This document shows, one piece after another, positions 1-10,758 of a DNA stretch of 25,959 nucleotides. Source of the DNA: Lingula anatina (Eukaryota; Brachiopoda; Lingulata; Lingulida; Lingulidae). The DNA lies in contig NW_019773540.1 of the NCBI RefSeq assembly GCF_001039355.2, positions 35,128 through 61,086 on the forward strand. The letters are read 5' to 3'. Made by a program: the position numbers and the translations under genes. Below the pieces are notes generated by a model that was given only the letters and a program-made list of their open reading frames with translations, had not been told where the DNA came from and ran no database searches. The first letter of the stretch is position 1, and the number at the start of each line of letters is the position of its first letter.

Positions 1-801
1 ATCGTCAGCGGGAGATCGTGAACGATCTGAGCGAGACAAGAAAGCAATAATGGTAATCTTTATTGCAGCTCTTAATATTGCTGTTTTGTTCTGTTACTGA
101 AGTCTCTACTGTTAACAATGCTATTGTGCGCCTCAGCAAAACTACCGATCGCTATCTCACACCGAATACTGCGGTAAAGAAACAACAGCCCGACAGTACA
201 ACTCTTAATAGATTCTCCTGTTATCTGAATCAATGGATATGACGATGTTGTTTAGCGTCCTAAACTAACTGTACTGATCGTTATCTTGCACCTTGGGCCG
301 CACACGTAGTACTCAGGTAAAGGTACGCTAGGGCAACATTGCCGACTGTTAGATCTTTACAAGCGCGAGAATAGCCTGGTGGCCGATTTAAAGGTGTACG
401 AAATTCACGAAATCAAGATCGCGCAAAATTGCTGACTGGCCGAAATTCATGGTCCAGAAAAAACTCCAGACGGCCGATTTTAAGATCGTTCGAAATTCAA
501 GAGCCGTTCGAAATTCATGGCACTTTACCGTAAGCCAGTAGTAGATTCAGTTCACCTTGCATTTAGGTTCCACATGGATCAACTTGGTATAGCCTAGACA
601 GAAAACTTCTGACCCCAAAGACAACATAAAACAATCACATAGACGTATTTACAATGTATCATCTGAGGTGGAATGAGCAGCATTGTTAATTCAATTACAT
701 TTAGCGAGAGTACTTCCGATTTGGATCGATCTACCTCATGCAAAGTTTCACTGTGAACTCTCCCCTACAGTATGCAGGTGACAAATTAACAAGGCCATGT
801 A

Positions 802-848
<47 letters not shown>

Positions 849-1134
849 ACAGCGACCCTCGTACATCAATTTGTGGTCCCATAACAGTGTTCTCCATTGG
901 CCTATCAGACCACATGGAAGGGAAAGTATTTCCTCATACATAGATTTCCTTTGAAAAAAAAAGTGACTATGCACCATTTAAAGCTAAAAAACATCATTAT
1001 ACGATCCGAAATTGAAATGTTATTTCGTAAATAACCCCTATAACACTGTTCAGTAATATCATAATATGTATAAAACAGAGTTTTTAATGATTTCTAACAT
1101 ATTTCATGATTGTTTAATACAACAGATAAATCCA
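1..1134. other. Non-coding region with a scattered short repeat
   Basis: I see no supportable gene. The motif CGAAATTCA recurs at about 399, 441, 491 and 509, and GGCCGATTT at 381 and 472. This suggests a degraded repeat of unknown class between about 380 and 520. A TG microsatellite is listed separately. Confidence 0.5.
806..843. repeat. (TG)n microsatellite, about 19 units
   Basis: This is an uninterrupted TG dinucleotide run. It creates a spurious Thr-His reading frame on the minus strand. Confidence 0.97.
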
Positions 1135-1142
1135 GTAAACAT

Positions 1143-1295
1143 TACCCTAGGTTCTAGATTCCGGTATTGCCAGCTCGATCTTGATTTCATATATAACCCA
1201 TATCAGCAATACCGGTAATAATACTAGTTAAAGCGACTCCATCACAAGGTATATTTAAGCTAGTTAGCTTTTACGTTGCTCTGACACTCAGGGTA
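1143..1295 (-). mobile_element. Short non-autonomous DNA transposon (hAT-like MITE), 153 bp
   Basis: The element begins TACCCT and ends AGGGTA, and is flanked on both sides by the 8-bp direct repeat GTAAACAT (1135-1142 and 1296-1303). It is an internally deleted, reverse-oriented relative of the 785-bp element at 21234-22018: both ends match that copy over about 70 bp each. A subterminal inverted repeat is visible (CCGGTATTGC at 1161-1170 against GCAATACCGG at 1206-1215). An 8-bp target duplication is typical of hAT elements but also of P and Merlin elements, so the superfamily is an inference. It contains no coding sequence. Confidence 0.85.
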
Positions 1296-1303
1296 GTAAA
1301 CAT

Positions 1304-3123
1304 AGACCCATTATGGAAAAACAAGTAGTACATGATCATTTTAGCTGAACATGCACATTAACAATTACTGCATATTTGGGAACAGACTGAATCACAGACA
1401 CTTATTCTTTGAAAAACAGTTCTCTAGTAACACAACACAGGGTGACAAGAAATATCAAGATTCACACTTCTTTCTCATAAGATGACGACTCTACACCCCC
1501 CACTGCTGAACAATATAATACAAAATAGTAAAGAGATAGTGAGATACAAAAGAGTTACATAAAGCCCATGTTAGTTGTGTTAACTACATATCACCTCTTT
1601 ATGTCCTAATATCTTGGTGCTAAATATTGGCTGACCACAGAGCTGGGTCCACCCTGACCACACCCTGTTATATCAATGATTCATTATGTATACTAAGGAC
1701 CTATAGTGGCTCATTGTATAAGTACTAGTACATACACAGGAGGAATATACTTTAGCTTAAAAATTGTGGACTTCTTGAATCTTCAATTCAAAATAAGCTC
1801 ACAGAAGCCATGTATTTTTTGGTAGAAAATGGACCACATGTTTCATTTAATTGGACTACAACTGGTTTCTCTTGTGCCAAAGTTTTCAAACTGAACTTAT
1901 GGTATAGAATGATTAATAGTAGACTAATTCTCAATTAGAGATTGTTATATATATATCAAGCCCCAAAGACCGTGAGAACGAATTTATTTGCTGTCTGAGT
2001 GTCACTAAACGTCATGATCTTGAATAGAGAAAGTGACACACTTTCAGCAACCACATCCTTGGAGACCTAACAGTGACAAAAAAAAAAAAAAAAAATCACA
2101 TCAATGGAATATACAAAAAAATTAACTTCATTATATTTTCAGTGGTGGCACATTGATGAGGAAAAGATCACAAAAGGCATGTATCAAAAACTTATTAATT
2201 TTTACTTACTTTTTTTTTGGGGGGGGGGGGGAGACTCTTTCCTCATCTATATTTAAATAAAGCATTTATGCTGTATCCATGGAAACCAAACAAGAAAAAA
2301 AAATACCTTAAATGGGCAAAAACAGACTCAATTTCTTAATGTGAAATACTAACAGGAGCAACAAATAAGCAAATAAATATAATACACAAACATAACAACT
2401 TTATTGAAGTAAGCAAAAATTGAGATGCACATCACTATTTGACCCAACTCTTATTTCATTTCAATAAAAGTACAAGCACAATGAATTTCGGGCAAATATT
2501 GATCATATACAAGCCCATACAACTGCTGCCTGTGTGAGGGAGTGTGTGTGTGTGTGGAGTTAGCAAATTCCTCAGTACTATTTCTGTGATGAGCCATCAG
2601 ATCATGGGAGGGCAGATACATACAACAATCTTTAGGTGTATTCAGGACAAGTTAAACTGTGGACAAACAAATATATGTGGACCAAATATGCTGACCCCTC
2701 TTGAAAGCTTGCCGCATAATCCCTTAAAAGACACTGAATAACCCCCCCCCCCCCCAGGGATTATGCAGTAAGCTTTCAAGTGGGTCGACAATACTTAATC
2801 TGTGGATCAACTTTGGTTGTGAATGCTGCCTTAGACATAGTACTTAGAGACAAGGTTCACAAGACAGCACTAGCCCAAAGTTGGTCTTCATGTTAAGAGT
2901 GCAAAATCTTGGTCCAACTCAATTCAGAATAGATCCATAGTAGTCTTAAGTATTGAATGAAAGTAACTTTGTGTCTTAAACTTAAGCCAATTGGAATTCC
3001 TTGAGGCTCAACTTTGTTTAACTGGACTACTAGTCTACCACTGACAAACCAGGGTACAAGTCATCCGATTTGAATGTTATAGTTAAGACAACTACTAGTA
3101 GTGGTCTTAAGATGAAAAAAACC
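1304..3123. other. Non-coding region with homopolymer runs
   Basis: No convincing exon is seen. The stretch holds an A18 run (2078-2095), a T9 run directly followed by G13 (2210-2231), and a foldback with a C14 loop (listed separately). The short open frame at 2544-2741 ends in the foldback and has no coding character. Confidence 0.5.
2700..2780. repeat. Foldback: 25-bp inverted repeat around a C14 run
   Basis: The left arm (2700-2724, CTTGAAAGCTTGCCGCATAA...) pairs with the right arm (2756-2780) with two mismatches. The loop of about 31 nt ends in C14 (2742-2755). It may be a short foldback transposon; no clear target duplication was found. Confidence 0.75.
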
Positions 3124-3438
3124 CCAGGATATCAGAACTGTTACAGAAGGTTACAACCTCAGGATATCAAAGCTGTTACAGAGGCTAACAACCCCAGGAT
3201 ATCAGAACTGTTACAGAGGGTAACAATCCCAGGATATCAGAACTGTTACAGAGGGTAACAATCCCAGGATATCAGAACTGTTATAGAGGGTAACAATCCC
3301 AGGATATCAGAGCTGTTACAGAGGGTAACAACCCCAGGATATCAGAACTGTTATAGCGGGTAACAACCCCAGGATATCAGAGCTGTTATAGAGGGTAACA
3401 ACCCCAGGATATCAGAACTGTTACCGAGGCTCACACAG
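3124..3438. repeat. 35-bp minisatellite, nine copies
   Basis: Nine head-to-tail units of exactly 35 bp start at 3124, 3159, 3194, 3229, 3264, 3299, 3334, 3369 and 3404. Each opens with a form of CCAGGATATCAG and continues with a CTGTTA(C/T)AG core. The two outermost units are the most diverged. The unit is not a multiple of three, so the open frame across it is not a protein repeat. Confidence 0.95.
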
Positions 3439-5560
3439 CTGTTGTGGGGAAAAATAACTGACTGACAGCCACCAAATTTAGAACAAAAGTTTGTTTTAGT
3501 CACTTGCATAATAATTTTCTATTTATAAAACAGATGCCAAGATGACCACTGAAAAACAAAGCACTTTGGAAATGCAAGGGGTAAAGGCAGGCAGGTCTTT
3601 GTGAAGGGTCTGCTTGGGGGAGGGGGGGGCGGGCATAAATCAAACATCTAGGTTTTCAGATAAATCTAGAAGAATTATCTCTTGTAAAATGTACTTAACA
3701 AGAAGTCAATACCCTCTCCCCTCTGTCACTCTTTCTCCCCCCCTCTCTTTCTCTCACTCACACACCCTCACTCTCTCACTTACTAGTCAGTACTCATTCT
3801 CACTCTCTCCACTGCACCAAAGTCTGTCAGACCACTTCATCAGTCAACAGTTTGCTCACAGTTCACGGCTAGCTGACCATGCAGGTAGTGGGTGAGATCT
3901 CTATCACTTGACCTCCTGTGGACTGACAACTGGACCCATTCAGCCCAGCTCTGAGTCAGTGACCTTGTTTTTTTTCTTAAAAAAAGGGCTTGACCAGTTA
4001 GAATACAATGTCTTCTCTGTATACCTGGGGGGCAACAAGATAGAGAGCAGGATGCAAGACGAGATTAAACAAAGATGTATTTTACCCAGGGGTGAATGTA
4101 GGACGTGCCAACTTCAGTCAATTTTTAGCTTCAATACTTTCACACTCCAATTTGAAACAACTCCATTACTTAAATTTATACTATTCTCACTGGTTTTTCA
4201 TATATGTATTCCAGATTTGTTTAAAAAAACTTGATTTAACTCTTAGAATTACTGAGGTTGAGGCAAGAGGAAATATTCTCCATGAACCCAAATACATCAT
4301 TACCAGCAGTGTAGTTCAAAATGTGACTTGTCTAAAACTATCCAGATATGTCTAAAACTATCCAGATATTTGGCTAAAAGACATAAAAAACACATTGTTC
4401 TGCAGACTAAATATGGAACATTCACTTAAAAGCAGCGCCGACTAATCCCCTGACAGCCTCTTGCCTCTCCATTCACCATTCTTGACTTCAAACTTTAAAT
4501 ATGAATTAAATTTAGATTTTCACTGATTTTCAACTTTATTATAAAAAAAAACTTAGAAGTGTAATAGTAGCTTATTCTTTTTTTTTTTAAATTTGATATG
4601 ACCCATTGTAAAACCTAAAAATTAACCCACTATACTTCAAAGTCTAGAGTCTGAGAAAAAAACATTCGCAATCAGTACATGTCCATGTTCTACCTCATCT
4701 GTTTGCAGTTAGATAGATCAAGAATTCACTGTAACAAATGTGCTCTAGCATGGTGCGATCTGCCCCAAGAGAAAAAACAAACTTATTTTTCTAACAAACA
4801 ACATCCCTAGGGGAGAAGCAGTGCAATGGAGGGTGACAAGAACCGTCTTCAGACTGGACTCATATAAAACCGTTCCTGTGGTCTGAAATGTATTATAAGT
4901 GAAGTGCACTGGGTCACCAGGCAGAGCCTGTCCCTGTCTAAACATGCCATTCCAGATCCAACTGTGAGTCAGACATTTAATAAATTAATTAGGTCATTTA
5001 AATGGTGTTTTGTTGACTTGAAATGGTTTTAGTATAAAAATCTGTCTGAATTGAGTAAAACACATGGCTTAATACAATGAGTTCACACTACTAAGGTGGT
5101 CGAATACTACTAAGACTACTACACACGCCTGGTAATTTTTTTTCAAAATACTGCTGGGATATATTCTATTACAAAATACTCTAGCTTGAGGCCACCTTCC
5201 CAGCCTTCTACAAACTCTCCTGAAACAGGTTGGTAACAAGGTGTTCAGAAAGCACCAAGACCTCTCGCTAAAAATAAAGGCAAGCATGGGAGGTATATTA
5301 GATAGAGTAGAACAGCCGGCCTTGTTGTATATATATGTGTAATGCTATGCAGAACACAGGTAATGGGTTTTCAGGCACACTTGTTGTCTGCTGTATCCAG
5401 TCTAGAACACGAACCAATGACTTAATTTTTCATGTCAGATTCAGGCATAAAATAAAACTGCCATTAACAATCTGCTGATTAGACTGGAAAATCCCTCTTT
5501 CTGATAATGGTTCTACCAGCTGTTTATGAGGGTTGTTTACTACAGGGAGATGGCTCTGAA
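3439..5560. other. Non-coding region: pyrimidine tract and small duplication
   Basis: It contains a CT-rich tract (about 3713-3815) and a 20-bp tandem duplication at 4330-4349/4350-4369. Two minus-strand stretches with some coding look and an AG acceptor nearby (about 4780-4935 and 5215-5270) are too weak to call exons. Confidence 0.4.
3713..3815. repeat. CT-rich low-complexity tract
   Basis: This is roughly 100 bp of nearly pure pyrimidine on the plus strand (CTCTC, CTCACT and CCCCCCC runs). The open frame through it is a composition artefact. Confidence 0.85.
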
Positions 5561-5707
5561 AACCAGTTCACATCAGCTTAAGTTCACACCTGTACACAGT
5601 CCAATAGAAACCAGTTCACACCAGTTTTAAGTTTACAATTGTACACAGTCCAATAGAAATCAGTTCACATCAGCTTAAGTTCACACCTGTACACAGTCTA
5701 ACAAAGA
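5561..5707. repeat. About 49-bp tandem repeat, three units plus a decayed fourth
   Basis: Units begin AACCAGTTCA or AATCAGTTCA at 5561, 5609 and 5658 and contain TGTACACAGTC. A poorly conserved fourth unit extends to about 5750. There is no coding potential. Confidence 0.85.
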
Positions 5708-5750
5708 CTTGTTCACACTAAACTCAATTTAAACCTGGATACAATCTAAA

Positions 5751-7875
5751 CATCACCAAAAACATGTTCACTTTAAGGAAAGCTTGGACCTTTACATAAA
5801 GTTAATCCTATTTATACCACCCATCTTATTAAGACGCAAAATCAAACCCTCAGTTATAGTCATCTAAATTCACCTCACATTGTACCTGATAAAAGTTTCA
5901 TTAAAACCTTGTGTGAACTGGCGCAAACATAGGTCACTTTACACACCGTACTTTTTCTCTCACATATAATTATCTAAAACTAGGTGACCATTATCTTTCC
6001 TAATAATCTAGTTTTTTTCATGAATCTTGTTTCATGCTAACAAGCTGATAGCTGTGATGGGGGATCTAGTTTAAAAACCAGACCTAGAGCCAGTCTTAAT
6101 TCAAAGATCAGAACCTTGGCTACATTTTAGTACAAAACTAATCCCCAGTAGTCTACGACCATTAAGTAAAATATTGCTGTAAAACAAAAGCTATTTATTT
6201 CTTTTTTTTAATAGGCCAAATATTTACTAGTAATTTTGCAGACTAAGCACTGATTTAGCAATGGTCAGAGCAGACTTTAAAACAATATTGATCCTACAGC
6301 TATGACCAACTTCAATCTAGCTAAGTTCTTTTGACCCCCCCCCCCCCTCCTCCTCCACCCCTATCTAAATAGCCTGACACTAGCTGCCTTCCATAAACAA
6401 CTTGTTTTGACTGGTTCAACAGGATTATCCAATAAAACTAAAAGGTCACAAAAAGGTCAATTACTGAATGGCCTTGACATTGGGCTGTTTACCATTTCCT
6501 ATTTTCCTCTATTTTCTGCAAATTTTCAAGATTGGTGACCGTGTCTTTTTCCTTTATTTCCTATAATGACTCTGATATGTGTGTGAGTCCATGTCAACAA
6601 GAAATGAAACTGGGGCAAAAATTACACAAACAGACATGGAAATAACATAACTAAAAAAATTAAGTCTTATTTCTCATTTTTAAAAAATATTTTTCTTGTC
6701 GTTATCAATCAAACTTATTACTAAAAAACACTGTTATTTAATTAGCACAAGATGAGCATCATTGATTTTATAGTTCAGATATCCTATTCATCATTATTTA
6801 TTATTTACAAACACATTTTATTCATTCTGAAGCTGCATTAAATGTCCCCAGTAGTGTGAAATTCCAGAACATGTATGACTCAAGACTTAGTAGACCAGTG
6901 ACATTAACAGAATTATGACATAGGCATTAAATGTTAATGCTTTCCATCACAAACATTTGGGAGAGAAGTGTTTGATAACCATTTGTGGTATATATTCATG
7001 ATGTGTGTGGGATGAAGGCAGCTTGTGTCAATCGTGTTTTTATACAAGACTGAGCTCATTGCACATATTGTATAATGTGACATGTCATGCAGTTACATCT
7101 ACTATAGTCTAGATGACTGGTGCAAAAATTGCTCAAAAGGTGGAAAAAGCATGAAACTTGGCACAAATGTTCTTTGGACTATGCTGATCATTTTCAAGGG
7201 CAGTGCCCAAAATTTCAAAGCGTTGCTTAGCAACCGTTGCTAAGGAAGTGATTTACCTTAGTAACAAGCTAATTGGACCTTTCTTGTTCAGTTTAAATGA
7301 TTTAAAAAGGCTTTTAATAATGTTTCAAACCATCAGAACTATCACTATACTATTTTAAGACATTAAAAACCCAAGTAAACCATTGCAACAGTTGCTAGGC
7401 AGCATATTACCCTAGCAACAAGTATTTAACATGCTGAATTAGCCCAGAAAGTTAGTGTTANATGTGTTTAATACAAACTGTTTGTCATTGTACACTTTTT
7501 GAGGCATTTGCTTTCATGCCTAAGCTTAGTGTACATATAGAAAATATCAATAAGATTAGGTGTGTTTACCCATGATATTTGTGGTAGTTGGACTGATCAG
7601 GTTATTATTCTTTTAAAAAGATTTTGCTCATGATCAAAAAGTTAAAATCAGGAATTAAATAACACTGATAGAGGGAAGGTGTTAATCACAAAGAAACGAT
7701 GTTAATCCACTGAGAGAGAAAACAAGTCGTGTGGTACACCAGTACCTGGCTGCAGCTACTGTGGTTAAGAAAGATAATAGCTGCTTAACTGGGTCCCAAG
7801 TTGCATAACTAACCGCGACGCTGATGACATGATTCGGCCAAATTCTCTTGGGTTTTTCTACTTACCTCAGCTATC
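5751..7875. other. Non-coding region with dispersed repeats
   Basis: No supportable gene. It contains a C13 run (6335-6347), AT-rich stretches, and at about 7120-7420 a repeat with paired GTTGCT/AGCAAC hairpins (listed separately). One undetermined base lies near 7461. Confidence 0.45.
7222..7419. repeat. Cluster of GTTGCT...AGCAAC palindromes
   Basis: A 13-nt palindrome, GTTGCTTAGCAAC, lies at 7222-7234. GTTGCTAAGG at 7235-7244 pairs with CCTTAGTAAC at 7255-7264 with one mismatch. GTTGCTAGG at 7391-7399 pairs perfectly with CCTAGCAAC at 7411-7419 across an 11-nt loop. The palindrome resembles an RFX X-box, but the clustering looks more like part of a dispersed repeat. Confidence 0.7.
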
Positions 7876-8313
7876 TCAGATCTTTACTATCACACCCCGT
7901 TGATCTATAAAGATAATTTTTATATCCATAATGTGAAATACTAACCCAATCACACCAGGAGAATAATTTCTTCCCCTCGGTATCCAGGGTGTCAAATGAC
8001 CATTATCCAACAACTGAGTGTTTGATGAATGATTGAGACCGAATGTACTAGCTTTGTTATCCTTTTTCTTTCTCGTCCTAAAATCTTGATATTTTATATT
8101 ATTTGTTCTAGATGAACTGTGGTCTCTTTGGTCGTAGTTGTTTGTGTTAAATTCTAACGGAATGTACTCCTGAGTTTTCTGCTCCAAATTTGGATTGGCG
8201 TTGTTGAGATACAGGTTTTCCATCTTGATCAGGTGCGTTTCCCACAATCTAGTCCACAACTGGTGCGCTGGTCCAAGTTGTTCTGGCGGAGACCATCCAA
8301 TTCTTGGATCCAT
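7876..8313 (-). CDS. Possible first coding exon of an unknown minus-strand gene
   Basis: This 145-codon open frame begins MDPRIGWSPPEQLG and shows mixed, non-repetitive composition (WTRLWETHLIKMENLY, a basic TRKKKD patch). I recognise no family. It lies about 110 bp downstream, in its own direction, of an NRF1-like palindrome, which suits a transcription start. The coding part may end at an internal donor such as the GGTGTGA near residue 120, because the last 25 residues look intronic. A strong donor (GAG-GTAAGT) lies just beyond the stop, near 7860-7868, but all three frames are closed before it. It could instead be a chance open frame or a 5' untranslated exon. The start Met has a weak context. 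Confidence 0.28.
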   Translation of the reverse strand: MDPRIGWSPPEQLGPAHQLWTRLWETHLIKMENLYLNNANPNLEQKTQEYIPLEFNTNNYDQRDHSSSRTNNIKYQDFRTRKKKDNKASTFGLNHSSNTQLLDNGHLTPWIPRGRNYSPGVIGLVFHIMDIKIIFIDQRGVIVKI

Positions 8314-8423
8314 TCACCCGTCCGAACAGTTGCCAATATAAAAGAAACGGACATAAACTTAAAGATTATCAACAGAAATCACCGGCACATTCTAGGTCTT
8401 CTTGGCCGACATTTAAAACTCTT

Positions 8424-8433
8424 GCGCATGCGC
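8424..8433. promoter_or_regulatory. NRF1-like palindrome GCGCATGCGC
   Basis: A perfect GCGCATGCGC stands alone in AT-rich DNA. This is the core of the animal NRF1 binding site, common at promoters of broadly expressed genes. It is placed to drive the candidate exon ending at 8313. A CCAAT-box match (GACCAATCAG, 8857-8866) lies farther away. Confidence 0.4.
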
Positions 8434-9439
8434 TAATAGAAGGTCTCGTTGAGGTCACTGAAAGCTCAGCAGGTCTATTCTTGTCTGACCACTGCCAAAT
8501 AATCTAATCACTGTGTTGATTCTGTGAATTTCAAGAGCAATTTAATATTCCCAGCTCATGTACAATTTGACGAGTCTAAGAATAGGGCAAGGTTATTCTT
8601 TGAAACTTGATATGCCCTTAGAAAATAGTACTTCAACGCACGTAACAAGAAATGCAAGGATGAAACCACGCTTTCCCTTTGGAGCTAGTTGTATAATAAA
8701 TTATTTCCCTTTTCATCCGAAGAAAGGAGCAGGGTATCATGTATATATGTCGACCTTTACTAGCATATTTGCTATAGAATGACTCAGATTGTAGTAAAAA
8801 TCGGTGCAAAAACTTTGACATAAGTGACATACGTGTTCGGTATCCTTAATTTATCTGACCAATCAGCGTAAGGATTCTTGACCCAATTCCTGGAGGCGAA
8901 AAAGGGAGTGTACTAAACAGTTTAGACCATTTACGTTTTGTGGAAAATAAAAATAACTCGACTTGTCAAAGAGATTTGAGAAAGTCATATTTTTAAAAAT
9001 AATTTCTTTTAAATGATACAGTTAAACAGGTGTGTCAATTATATTTTTTAATTCTAGTTTTTGTTAAATTTAAATTAATTTGTGTAACATATAAAAATCT
9101 TGATCATGTTTTTGTTGTTGTATAGGGAAATGATTTCATGTCTCTTATTTGGGCACAGAGTAAAGTCATTTTCATTTTCACTTTAATCCCAAGTTTTTTC
9201 TTCTCTTTTTACTATGTTTTACGTAATATCTTTCATACATGTGCCAGTTGATTACTAGTAAACAGCCTCTAATAACTGACACGTAGAACTGAAAAGTGAA
9301 AAAACGCGCATTCATTATTTTCTTTTTTGAAGTTGCTAAAATACAAACATTGTCAAACACCACACATTTCCAGCTTGCCTTGCAACTAAAAAATAGACCC
9401 ATGCAGCTATAGTGCACAAGTTAAAACCAATTTCAGTAA
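8434..9439. other. Non-coding region, AT-rich
   Basis: No gene supported. Short open frames on both strands (8558-8782 plus, 8633-8830 minus, 9178-9417 minus) overlap each other or lack coding character. A CCAAT-box match lies at 8857-8866. Confidence 0.4.
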
Positions 9440-9692
9440 ATGCAATTTTTAATGAAATACCCAAATGCGACACAACAGTTGTTGGATATCAAGGCACAAT
9501 GCCACTGGGACCTCAATTACTTTGAAGAAAATTTTAATGAAACCGCTTTGTTCACAAAGGCAGAACAAACAATTTGGTCTCCAAGCATGCATGAATTTGA
9601 AACGGGTACCTGACAAATTAAACAGCCACCCTCAGTTTCAGAGGACATTGAATACCCTCCTCTCTAATATCAGGACCAAAGAGGCATGTTGA
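9440..9692 (+). pseudogene. Possible decayed coding fragment, two overlapping frames
   Basis: Two plus-strand frames look protein-like in succession. The frame from 9440 to TGA at 9611-9613 contains LLDIKAQCHWDLNYFEENF. A second frame to 9692 ends in HPQFQRTLNTLLSNIRTKEA. A frameshift between them would make one decayed protein, for example from a transposon or retrocopy. A plausible acceptor (TTTCAG, ending 9436) precedes the first. I recognise neither sequence, and chance is a real alternative. Confidence 0.2.
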
Positions 9693-10726
9693 TAGTTGAG
9701 ATTAGTTTCCTATTTTTTACCAGAGACCTCACCAGCTGTTACAAATTACGATAAAAGATTTCAACAGATTCTGTAACTGCTGGAGGTTGGAACAGCTAAC
9801 ATTAAGGGTAGTTATGAGATTCTGCTATCCTCTCAGACGTACTCTGAGGGTGGTTGGGGATGGTGGGGGGGGGGGGACAGCTAAACCAAGTGTATTTTTT
9901 TACTTCATGCTAATTAAGTCAGGCCATTTTGCCTGGTTCAAGGGCAGACCCATGGGGGGGGGGGGAGGGGGAGGAGAGCAGGGCTCCATGCATAACGCAA
10001 AAGCATCGCAAATTGCACAAAGGGATATCACCTTTTATTTCGAGCATATGGGGTAAGTATATGGACGAGTTATGGAATCGAGAAGCTTGCGCTCTGTCAC
10101 AATGCGCAATGCTTTCGAGTTATGGGTCCCAGGCATGTCCAATCTCCCTCAAAAAATAAAATAAATTAATAAATAAATAAAAGCCCTGCTTCTGTCTCTT
10201 AATATATTTTTGCTTCTCCTCCCCCCATAGACACAATGTTCTGGATCTACCTGTGCTGTTTACATTTTAATTAAAACAATATGAAAAGTAAAGTCTACTA
10301 TACCACTCAATAAAGTCTCTGTGCAGTTTACATTAGATGACGTTATGCCTGGTTAAAATTTTGTCCTTGGTTTAGCCTGGATGTAGCTGTCTTCACATCC
10401 CTGGGGAGCTGGGATACAGAACTTGTCTTATATTATTATTATTCTTTATTGGTTCTGATGCCGTATAAATACAGGCTATAACCAAACTAAAGTACATGAA
10501 ATCCATTGAAACAATATCAATTCTAATACGTACATCACAATAGGAATTCAATACATTTTATGCGCAACTTTGTGTTTGGTGCACCAAATAAGCTCTATAA
10601 TCTAAACCATATGAATTTAATAATCAATACTCACAAGGACATGCCCCCTTTAAAAAAGAGAAAATAAAATAAAATGACTTCCTGCATCCAGAATGAAATA
10701 GTCAAAGGTTTAGGTGGTACGAGCCC
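9693..10726. other. Non-coding region with G runs
   Basis: It holds G12 runs at 9865-9876 and 9954-9965, and an AT-rich simple stretch near 10155-10182. A low-identity repeat-like stretch at about 10430-10610 begins with TTATT units and could be the tail of a retroelement, but I cannot name it. Open frames here run through the G tracts and are rejected. Confidence 0.4.
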
Positions 10727-10732
10727 TTTATT
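10727..10732 (-). terminator. Polyadenylation signal of CCNDBP1
   Basis: TTTATT on the plus strand is AATAAA on the gene strand, 27 nt after the stop codon at 10759-10761. Confidence 0.6.
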
Positions 10733-10758
10733 ACTTATTTATCATCCTTTGTACCGGG

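Noticed and set aside
2-112. Open frame from the left edge ending in a hydrophobic tail (AIMVIFIAALNIAVLFCY)
   Set aside because: It could be the C-terminus of a membrane protein, but only 36 codons are visible, with no family match or confirmed splice site.
4745-5287. Two minus-strand frames with AG acceptors (LYESSLKTVLVTLHCTASP; REVLVLSEHLVTNLFQESL)
   Set aside because: They look mildly protein-like, but donors are poor, frames do not join and no family is recognised.
9787-10159. Two overlapping plus-strand frames with Gly runs
   Set aside because: The Gly runs come from G12 homopolymers; the frames overlap each other and have no domain.
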